From Halocaridina rubra (taxonomy: Eukaryota > Arthropoda > Malacostraca > Decapoda > Atyidae), in assembly GCA_037179515.1 (NCBI GenBank), contig JAXCGZ010019121.1:33146-97145 (forward strand): a stretch of DNA of 64,000 nt, in the 5' to 3' direction. Of this stretch, positions 1-8,251 are shown piece by piece. Position 1 is the first letter of the stretch. Each line of letters starts with the position of its first letter. Below the pieces are notes generated by a model. The model made no database searches. It was given only the letters and a program-made list of their open reading frames with translations, and had not been told where the DNA came from. The position numbers and the translations under genes were made by a program.

Positions 1-2
1 CC

Positions 3-800
3 TCACTTTGCACTATCAAAGCTCCAATGCCGCCTTTTGCGACCCATGGTCTGCCAAAGTGCATAGTATCTGATAATGGTCCTCAGTTTTCTTCTCAGGA
101 ATTCAAAGATATTTTGGTTGTGAATGGCATTCTACACACCTTTTCTGCACCATATCATCCTGCCTCAAATGGGGAGGCTGAAAGATTTGTCCAGACATTT
201 AAGCATAATATGAAATGTCGACAAGCCTCGCATGCTACTGTTTGTACTAGCATAAATAAATTTCTCTTAGGTTATTGAACTACTCCGCATGCAACTACGG
301 GTATGGCACCATCAGTTTTATTGATAGGGAGGAGGATTAGGACTAAATTAGATCTGATGTTGCCTGATTTTCTTAGTGATCAGCAGAACAAAGGCTGGAT
401 ACAATTACAACAAAAAATGGAGATACGACACTTTCAACCTTCATCTCCAGTACTTGTGGGATCATACACAACACCAGACAAGTGGATACCTTGGGAAATT
501 TACACAAAAGGCTGGGAATATGCATTATGATTTTCGAGTAAATGGATATGTAATGTAGAGACACATTGATTAGCTAAAACCTTCTTGGTCTGATAATAGG
601 CAGCACTTCTCAGCAGATCAGTCTAATACTGAATAAACTCTTCATCCAAGAAATGCAGTGGAACCAGTCACGAACACAGAGGTTTCATTCTCAGCAGACG
701 CATTAACAGTACTTTTACCCCAGAGTCCAGTTGCACGCAGGGTACTTTCTGATAGGGCAACCAGGGGAATAGCTACTAAGAAATTAAATTTGTAACCATG
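3..800 (+). pseudogene. Gypsy-1 integrase core and C-terminus, broken
   Basis: Retroelement integrase, which joins element cDNA to host DNA in the nucleus. Seen: the second catalytic Asp in IVSDNGPQFSSQEF and, about 35 residues on, the Glu in SNGEAERF, the D-35-E part of the DDE triad. An in-frame stop at 276-278 and a frame change separate this from the downstream segment RRIRTKLDLMLPDFLSDQ (303 onward), the usual post-core region of K02A2.6-like gypsy integrases. Further stops occur before the PPT. The first Asp and the zinc domain lie left of the window. Family assignment is firm; the element is not coding-competent. Confidence 0.85.
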
Positions 801-875
801 CATGATATTATGATAATATAGGCATTAAGACAAGATATATTTTGCATATACCCATACATGTACTCAAAACTCTTT

Positions 876-890
876 TAAGGGGAAAGGAAG
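876..890 (+). promoter_or_regulatory. Polypurine tract of Gypsy-1
   Basis: Purine-rich AAGGGGAAAGGAAG immediately upstream of the LTR start at 891, the expected plus-strand primer site. The equivalent tract in Gypsy-2 lies just before 14745. Confidence 0.7.
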
Positions 891-918
891 TGTTGTGTCT
901 TAGATACCCCTTTAACAG

Positions 919-1433
919 GTAAGAAATATAACAAGAAGAATGCCTGGACTTGGGATACAGAGCAGCAGAACGCATTTACTTCTATAAAGGAAAATGTAAC
1001 TACTGCCCCCATACTGCAGTTTTTCGCCACTAAGAAAGAAACACCAGTATCTGCTGATGCCAGCTCTTATGGCATTAAGGGAGTAGTCCTACAAAATCAT
1101 GCTGGTGCTTGGAAACCAGTTGCATTTTGCTGAAGGACCCTGACTGACTGTGAAAGGCGTTGAAGTCAAATAGTGAAGGGATGTTTAGCTGCTACCTGGG
1201 CTTGCAGAAGACTTTGGCAATATGTGTTGGGTTTACCTATAGTAGTTGAATCTGATCACAAACCACTCATCCCTCTTATAATCTCCAAGAATTTATTGGC
1301 TGTGCCAATTCGATGTCAGAGACTTCTCATGTGTCTTGGTGAATTTACTGTTACAGCTATACACACGCCTGGGAAATACATGACTGTTGTGGATGCCCTT
1401 TCCAGGGCCCTCATCGCTGCACCAGTGTAGAGG
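919..1433 (+). pseudogene. Gypsy-3 RNase H domain, broken
   Basis: RNase H domain of a gypsy polyprotein, which removes the RNA strand during reverse transcription. Visible landmarks are PVSADASSYGIKGVVLQ (first catalytic Asp), a CLAATWACRRLWQYVLG helix where the family usually has an Ala-rich E-containing helix, VVESDHKPL (the TDHKPL motif) and AIHTPGKYMTVVDALSRA, the conserved end of the domain (normally H-x-PGxxN-x-x-ADALSR). Stops near 1131 and 1166 interrupt the frame. Only the RT connection precedes it, so this is the product of a truncation at 918. Confidence 0.85.
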
Positions 1434-2215
1434 ATTATAACCAGGAATTGGAAGTTCAACAATATATAAACAGTATCGTGCAGCAACTACCTGCATCTCC
1501 AAATCAAATGAAGCGAATCAAGGAGGGGCAACTGAGAGACACGGAGCTGTCAGCAGTGATCAGTTACACTTTGAATGGGTGGGGGACTGCAGTGCATATA
1601 TCTGATGAAGTTTGTTCTAAATATTGTGCGGATACTGAAGCAGGATGATGTATTCCTTAGTTTGATGCCATATAGGTCAACCCCACTGGATACAACAGGA
1701 TACTCTCCAGCCCAAATGTTGATGGGTCACCAGATCAGAACAATAGTCCCAGAGATAAAGTCAAAGCTACTTACTAATTGACCAAGTCTGAACAGAGACC
1801 CAGAAAATGATGCCAAAATGATACTGGTGAGTGCTCAGAGTTATAATAATCATCATAGAGCTAGAACCTTACCAATAATTGGACCACAAGCCAAAACTCT
1901 TACAAGAAACCCCATTAATAATAAATGCAATCATGAACCCTGTGAATTAATTTCCCAAACTGGAAATAGGTCCTATGTAATAAAGAATAGAAGGCACATA
2001 AAGCCTAATTTTACTGATAATCAGAATGGGGCTAGCAGTTCTTAAAGTCAAAGTAAGGAGGATGAAGCCCTTAAACAATTAAGGGAGAGAGCTCCATCCA
2101 TTTAGCAACCTGATGTTTTTAATGGTAGCATACAGCCAAGAGTAAAAAGTAGTTTGACCCAGTATCAGACGAGATCGGGTCGAACGGTCAAGCCCGCCAG
2201 GAGGCTGAACTTTTA
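1434..2215 (+). pseudogene. Gypsy-3 integrase remnant and basic C-terminal tail
   Basis: After a residual spacer (1448-1600) comes the final part of an integrase: LMPYRSTPLDTTGYSPAQML and GHQIRTIVPEIKSK, the conserved region that follows the DDE core in Ty3/gypsy and retroviral integrases. It ends in a Gly-Arg-Thr-Val-Lys-Pro-Ala-Arg-Arg-Leu tail typical of gypsy pol C-termini (RSGRTVKPARRLN near 2172-2214). Stops at about 2043 and 2103 break it. The zinc domain and catalytic core are missing, evidently by deletion near 1640. Confidence 0.75.
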
Positions 2216-2833
2216 AAAGAAAGAAATAAATTTTTTTTTTTATTATTATTTTGTTGTGAGTTTATTTAGTTAGTTTGGAAAAGTTTATATTATTTTCTCG
2301 GGAGTTTTATTTAGTTTCGGGCTTGATTTTCCCCAAGCTTTGAGATGGTAAGCGAGCGTGGAAATTGTACAGTATGAAAAAAAAAACTTTTCCCAACTGG
2401 AAATAGGTCCTATATAATAAGGAATAGAAAGCTCATTTAGCCTCTTGTGGAAGCTAATTTTACTGATAATCAAAATGGGGCTAACAGTTCTCAAAATCAA
2501 ATTAAGGAGGATGAGGCCCTTAAACAATTAAGGGAGAGACCTCCACCTACTCAGCAACCTGATATGTTTGAGAGTAGCTTACAACCAAAAGTAAAATGTA
2601 GTTTGACCCAGTATCAGATGAGATCGGGTCGGACGGTCAAGCCTGCCAGGAGGCTGAATCTTTAAAACAAAGAAAAAAAAAGTTTTTCATTATTATTTTG
2701 TTGTGAATTTATTTAATTAGTTTTGGAAAAGTTTATTTTATTTTCTCAGGAGTCTTGTTTAGCTTCGGGCTTGATTTACTCAAGCTGAGAGATGATAAGC
2801 GAGCAATGAAATTATACAGTATGAAAAAAAAAA
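1951..2833 (+). repeat. 438-bp tandem duplication (2 copies) at the Gypsy-3 3' end
   Basis: Copy 1 is 1951-2388 and copy 2 is 2389-2833. Both run from the last integrase codons (RSGRTVKPARRLN occurs at both 2172 and 2625) through the same untranslated tail ending in ACAGTATGAAAAAAAAA. They differ by scattered substitutions and small indels, so the duplication is old. Copy 2 has kept an open C-terminal frame (2447-2665), while copy 1 has stops. Confidence 0.85.
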
Positions 2834-3130
2834 TAGTAATAGTTCAAAAAGGGGAAATTGTGCAGAATGAGTTTGAGTTAGATTCTTTGTTTGGTTCACA
2901 TCCTTTTAATGAAGCATGTGTTTCTGATCCCTTTTTTGTTTATCTTATTATTTTCTGTTGTTTATAAGGCAGGCACACTTATTATTATTGTGTTTTCGTG
3001 ACAAAGAGACTGTGAAAAGGAAATTGAGAATCTTACAAACACACCAAACATGCTAAGGCTCTTTCCAGTAAGCAGAATTAGTTTAATACAATTAGGTAAT
3101 TACAAGACGCAGCAGTGGGAGTACACCACT
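2834..3130. other. Unassigned AT-rich stretch with one CR1 tail motif
   Basis: No gene recognised. The stretch follows the Gypsy-3 duplication and might contain part of its LTR. A single CAATTAGGTAATTAC at 3090-3104 matches the 14-bp unit that ends the CR1-like LINEs of this window and sits ~27 bp before the truncated start of CR1 copy A. Confidence 0.4.
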
Positions 3131-3522
3131 TGAAGAAAATAAAGCTAGGGCTGTAGACCTGATAAGAAAGCTTGGAGTAGTTTGTGGTCCTGAGGATATT
3201 GTAAACATTCACCAACTAGGCAAATATTCGAGGGAAGGAAAGCCGAGACCAACAAAAGTAACTTTTGAGAGAGGGGAAACATGTAGGGATATATTGTTGG
3301 GGAAAAAAGTCTAAAAGACCTTTAAGAATTCAAAGAAGTGTTCATTAGACGATACAGAACACAGGAAGAGATGGGAAAGATCAAAAACTTGTTGCAAGAG
3401 GCAAGAAGGTTAAATGAGGAAAGAAATGAAGAAGAAAAGAAAAAATTTCATTTCAGAGTTCTTCCAGACAAAGGGGAGATAAAGAAGATAATGACAGAAG
3501 ATCAGGGGATGGGGCATAATTA
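3131..3522 (+). pseudogene. CR1-A ORF1 C-terminal part
   Basis: Matches the RNA-binding C-terminal half of the ORF1 protein of copies C and D: a leucine/lysine-rich segment, then [21 protein letters not shown] and, in a second frame, [20 protein letters not shown]. The frame changes near 3310, in a poly-A run. It ends at the TAA at 3521-3523, immediately before ORF2. Function is inferred from the resemblance to L1-type ORF1 RRM and CTD domains. Confidence 0.75.
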
Positions 3523-3525
3523 AGA

Positions 3526-6355
3526 TTGTTATACACAAATGCTGATGGATTAGCTGGTAAGGCAGTAGAATTAAAAGATAGGATTCACAACAGTAAGGCA
3601 GATATAGTAGCAATTACAGAGACTAAGTTGAGTGAGGACATAAACAGTGTCACAGTTTTTTCTAAGGGCTTCAGAATATTAAGGGTTGAAATATCTGAGA
3701 GGACTGGTGGAAGGATAGCACTGCTCATAAGTGAAAGGATTCAAGTTGAAGAAATAAACTTGGCTATAGAAAGTGAGTTCAAGGAATTTCTTATTGCTCG
3801 CATAAATACTGGGTCAGAGAGCATTATAATAACTGTTGTATATAACCCACCAAGGAACCAGAATAGGCTAGAAGTTTATGAGGAAAGTCATATCGGTACT
3901 ATTGAAGTCATAAACTCAGTTGTTAACATGGCACGGGAGAGAAAATGTAGGATTTTGATTATGAGAGATTTTAATCATAAAGAGATAGATTGGATAAATC
4001 TTGACCCACACTGTGGTGAGGACTCATTCGGGGCAAGATTCCTAGATTGCGTACAAGGGAATTTCCTACACCAACATGCAATGGAACCAACAAGGGCCAG
4101 GGGTGGGGAGGAGCCATCACTACTTGATCTAGTGTTCACTGATAATGTGTTGGATATTGAAAAACTTCAGTATGAACCACCAACTGGAAAGAGTGACCAC
4201 TGTGTGTTGTTGATGGAGTATATCAGTGAAGATATTCTGCCTGAGAGTAGAGGCACTGAGGACATGAGGAGGAACTATCCGAAAGGATATTACATCAAAA
4301 TGAATGAGCTTTTTGCAGTTATTGACTGGAGAACCTTATTTTGCAACAAATCTGTACAAGAAATGTATGACATAGTTTGTGAGAAATATGGAAAGATAGT
4401 AGATTGCTGCATACCTTTCACCAAAGTAGGTGTAATTCATGCCAGAGAGAAATGGTTCGATAATGAGTGTAAAAGAGCTAAGGAGTGGAGAGACAAATGC
4501 TGGAAAAGGCATAGGAGGAGAAAAAACATAAATGCCTGGCAAACCTACAAAAGAGCAAGAAATGACTACCTAAGTAAAAGAAGAGAGGAAGAGAGAGACT
4601 ATGAGAGGGACATCACCAGGAAGGTTAAAGAAAATCCCAAGCTTTTCCACAGCTTTATCAGAGGAAAACTGAAGGTAAAAGAACAGGTTTTAAGGCGTAA
4701 GAGAGAGGATAGAAGCATCACTGAGACGGATGAAGAGATCTGCAAAGAATTGAACAAGGAGTTTCAGTCAGTATTTACAGTAGAAATTACCCCATCCCCT
4801 CAGATTACAGAGATAGAAGCTCAAGGGCCGGTATTAGAGAATATTAACCTTACAGCCACAGAGGTATGCAAGACGCTGATGGAGTTAGATGTTCATAAAG
4901 CTACAGGTCCTGATGACATATCCCCTCATGTACTTAAAAACTGCGCAAACTCAATATCAGTGGCACTAAGTATCATATTTAAAAAGTCACTGGAGTCAGG
5001 GGAGATTCCAAGATGCTGGAAACAAGCAAACGTGATACCTATCTTCAAAGAGGGAAGGAGGGACACGGCTCTGAACTATAGACCAGTTTCCTTGACCAGC
5101 ATAGTTTGCAAAGTTATGGAGAAACTACAAAGGAAACATATCTCTCTTCACTTGGAATCCTTCAACTTTTTGTCAGTGAGGCAACATGGCTTCAGAGACG
5201 GTAGATCAACAGTAACAAACTTATTAGAATTTTATGATGAGGTAAGCCGAATCTTACAGGAAAGAGAGGGCTGGGCAGATTGCATATTCCTAGACTTCAA
5301 GAAAGCATTTGACACTGTTCCACATGGGAGACTTATTAGGAAGCTGCAAGCAATGGCTAGAATAGATGGAAATGTCTTGGAATGGATAAAAACTTACTTA
5401 GAAGGAAGGGAACAGAGGGTTAGAGTAAGACACTCAGTGTCTGAATGGAGAAGAGTTAGTAGTGGAGTTCCACAGGGTTCAGTTTTAGGGCCACTTTTGT
5501 TCCTTGTATATGTAAATGACCTACCATAGGCTGTAAATTCATTCATGAATATGTTTGCAGATGATGCAAAGATTGTGAAGAAAGTAAGAAATGAGAATAA
5601 TGGTAGAGAACTTCAGGAAGATCTAAATAATCTGCATGAGTGGTCAGATTTGTGGCTAATGAAATTCAATACTTCAAAATATAAGGTAATGAGAATGGGT
5701 ACAAGTGCAAGAAGGCCCAAGCTTGACTACTCAGTGGCTGGAGTACAACTTCAAGAGACAGAAAATGAGAGAGATCTAGGAGTAAAGATACTGGCAGATT
5801 TGTCTCCAGAAATACATATAAATGGCATAGTAAGGGCAGCATATGCATTCTTATCAAATGTAAGGGTAACCTTCAGGCACATGAACAAGGAAATGTTCAG
5901 AAATATATATGTAACCTATGTGAGGCCAAAACTCGAATATGCAGCCCCCTTTTGGAATCCACACTTGAAAAAGCACATAGCTAAGCTTGAAAAAAGTTCA
6001 AAGACATGCCACGAAACTGGTGCCAGAAATACGCAATCTCAGTTATGATGAGAGGCTGAGGGAATTAGACTTACCATCACTCGAAGCTAGAAGATTGAGG
6101 GGGGATATGGTGACAGTCTTTAAATTCCTTCATGGTTATGATAGAGTGGATAGGGATCAATTTTTTGATATGGCAGGCTCTAGAAGTAGAGGTCGTAGTT
6201 TGAAGCTTCGTAAGAAAACTTCTTTGCAGGATGTAAGGAAATACTTTTTCAGTGTAAGAGTAGTTGATAATTGGAATTGGCTAAGCGAGGAGGTAGTTAA
6301 TGCTATCTCAATCTATAGTTTCAAGGACAGGTATGATAAGTATCACTACGTATAA
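3526..6355 (+). pseudogene. CR1-A ORF2 (endonuclease and reverse transcriptase), one stop and one frameshift
   Basis: ORF2 polyprotein that nicks target DNA and primes reverse transcription. Endonuclease motifs are YTNADGLAG, VAITETKLS (catalytic Glu), DFNHKEIDW and KSDHCVLL. RT motifs are IFLDFKKAFDTVPHG, SSGVPQGSVLGPLLFLVYVN and FADDAKIV. The first 667 codons are open until a TAG at 5527-5529, where other copies have GAG, inside the PQGSVLGP region just before FADD. A one-base insertion in an A-run at ~5993 shifts the frame before the C-terminal domain (6000-6355). The catalytic glycine of GDFN is Arg here (MRDFN). Otherwise well preserved, so fairly young. Confidence 0.9.
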
Positions 6356-6442
6356 AATGGAACTGATCAGGAGACGGGGAGATACGAGGATTGGGCTCTT
6401 TCCCGTAAACACAATTAGGTAATTACAATTAGGTAATTACCA

Positions 6443-6710
6443 GCAAAAAATTCGATGACAGATGGGCTGGCCTTTCCTTACACTATTTATGACCAAAGTA
6501 ATGTAGTATGGTGCAGGATTTGGCTCTTTTGCCCTAAGAGACTAAAATGTGATGGATGAGATGAGATGGTCTTTTGATCAATTTCTGTGCACTTGGACTT
6601 AGCCATCCATCTTCTAAAGGCGATATCGGCCCTTGTGTGTGTGAAATTACCTAATTATAATGATCTATTTGTGCTTATGGGAAGGATCCCTATGCTCGTA
6701 ACTCCTTGTC
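6443..6710. other. Unassigned spacer
   Basis: No coding similarity seen. It contains AATTACCTAATT (about 6642-6653) next to a short GT run, which is the CR1 tail motif on the minus strand. It may be a remnant of a minus-strand LINE tail, as in the clear example at 59287. Confidence 0.35.
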
Positions 6711-6910
6711 TCCTTGTATATGTAAACGACCTACCAGAGTCTGTAAATTCATTCAGGAATAAGCTTGCCAATGATGCAAAGATTGTGAAGAAAGTAAGAG
6801 ACGAGAACAATGGTAGAGAACTTCAGGAAGACCTAAATAGTCTTCTGAGTGGTCAGAAAAGTGGCCTATGGAATTCAATACTTCTAAATGTAAGGTAAAG
6901 AAAATGGGTA
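6711..6910 (+). mobile_element. CR1-like LINE copy B, left part
   Basis: Fragment of ORF2 from YVNDLPESVNSF through the FADD region (here ANDAKIV) to the codons before ARRP, stopping at GGGTA (6906-6910). The same LINE continues at 15115 with GGGTACAAGTGCAAG, so one copy was split by Gypsy-2. Its left end is a 5' truncation. Confidence 0.85.
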
Positions 6911-7244
6911 TGTTGTGTCTAAGATAGGGATAGTGCTAAGTTTTCTGTTGTACATTCATGAAGTGTTTTCTATTATTTAGGTTTGACAACCATAAATAAT
7001 GTGTTTTGATCCTTACAAGAATTTCAGTACTATTCAATATCAGTGGGTATTGAGTATCTTTTGTTGTCATGCTATTTATGTGCATTTGTTTAGTTTTAGA
7101 ATGTATACTCTCTGTCTACAAATGGCGTCAGTGAAATAAAGCAGTGACATTATAGTTGTGTATGCATATCTACCCCACTTTATCTCTACAACAGTAATGA
7201 CGAGGATGGGATAAGTACGATGATGACTACACACCATGCACACA
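6911..7244 (+). repeat. Gypsy-2 5' LTR, left part
   Basis: Matches the 3' LTR (14745-15033) from TGTTGTGTCTAAGATA through TCTCTACAACAGTAATGACG. It is interrupted at ~7244 by CR1 copy C and resumes at 11166. Confidence 0.85.
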
Positions 7245-7266
7245 TAAAATCAAGAATTTAGAGGCA

Positions 7267-8249
7267 ATGGTTATAAGCCTTGATGAAAAAATTCGAAATA
7301 TGGATGGAGAAATGAAAGAGAATGAAACACTCAGAGAGCAAATAACATCTTTGGAGGAAGCAAATAAAGCACAAGGGCAGGAGAGAAAGGAACTAGAAAA
7401 AAGAATAAAGAAGCTGGAAGGGGAAAAGAGTCAACTAGAATCTAGACTTTCTAAACAAGAAGATAAAAACAAACAGCTGAATGACAACCTAAAGGAATTA
7501 GATGTTAGTTCACTGCTCTCTTCTGAGAGAGACGAGATTGCTGCTTGGAATGTCCAGATTAAGGAAAACATTGAACAGTTCAGAAAAGAGTTCCAGGAGC
7601 TGAATATGGAAAATGATGCCATGAAAACTTCCTTTGCTGATGCACTAAAGGGGAATGTGGCAGCAAAAGAGGCTGTAAAGGTGGTGGCACTGGAAAACAT
7701 ACAAACAGTTGACTATAAAGAGACAGTAATCGAAAAAATGAAAGACGTTGTGATGGAAAGGGCAAACCCACTCATCAGACAGGCACTTGATAAGGAGAAG
7801 ACAGTGGTAATCTCAGGCATAAGCAAATCCCAGGAGCCAGCATGGCAGGGGAGACTTGAAGAAAATAAAGCTAGGGTTGCAGACCTGATAAGAAAGGTTG
7901 GAGTAGTTTGTGGTCCTGAGGATATTGTAAACATACACCAACTAGGTAAATATTCGAGGGAAGGAAAGCCGAGACCAACAAAAGTAACCTTTGAGAGAGG
8001 GGAAACATGTAGGGAAATATTGTTGAGAAAAAAAGTCTAAAAAACCTTCAAGAATTCAAAGAAGTGTTCATTAGACGATACAGAACACAGGAGGAGATGG
8101 GAAAGATCAAAAACTTGTTGCAAGAGGCAAGAAGGTTAAATGATGAAAGAAATGACGAAGAGAAGAAAAATTTTCCTTTCAGAGTTCTTCCAGACAAAGG
8201 GGAGATAAAGAAGATAATGACAGAAGATCAGGGGATGGGGCCTCATTAA
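7267..8249 (+). pseudogene. CR1-C ORF1 protein, one frameshift
   Basis: Nucleic-acid-binding ORF1 protein of a LINE, expected to coat element RNA. Residues ~5-90 form a Glu/Lys-rich heptad coiled coil (LREQITSLEEANKAQ, LEKRIKKLEGEKSQLE). From about residue 180 comes an RRM-like region ([50 protein letters not shown]), then a basic C-terminal domain ([11 protein letters not shown]), an arrangement like L1 ORF1p. The first frame stops at 8038-8040. Copy D has one more A in the run before this point and stays open to GMGPH and TAA at 8247-8249, so copy C carries a homopolymer frameshift. Confidence 0.85.
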
Positions 8250-8251
8250 GA

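Larger units (their letters stand above)
1..918 (+). mobile_element. Gypsy-1: 3' fragment of a Ty3/gypsy LTR retrotransposon
   Basis: The fragment runs from the integrase core to the first ~28 bp of the 3' LTR. Nucleotide sequence matches the 3' part of Gypsy-2 (13965-14760) throughout, so both belong to one family. The purine-rich tract just before 891 (AAGGGGAAAGGAAG) is the polypurine tract, and TGTTGTGTCT at 891 is the LTR start seen again at 6911 and 14745. The LTR is cut after ~918, where sequence of another gypsy family begins. The left edge is the window edge, so the upstream extent is unknown. Confidence 0.85.
919..2833 (+). mobile_element. Gypsy-3: internal and 3' fragment of another Ty3/gypsy element
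   Basis: The segment begins abruptly inside the connection between reverse transcriptase and RNase H, crosses RNase H, then jumps (internal deletion near 1640) to the last part of integrase and a basic C-terminal tail. It differs from Gypsy-1/2 in protein sequence. The 3' section is tandemly duplicated. No LTR could be fixed; a purine run near 2858-2866 could be a polypurine tract, but I cannot confirm it. Confidence 0.75.
3131..6442 (+). mobile_element. CR1-like LINE copy A (5'-truncated)
   Basis: Non-LTR retrotransposon of the CR1/L2 type. It starts inside ORF1 (the sequence encoding the RNA-binding domain) and continues through ORF2 to the 3' tail of two AATTAGGTAATTAC units at 6411-6442. 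Its nucleotide sequence aligns along its length with copies C and D. No clear target duplication was seen. Confidence 0.9.
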
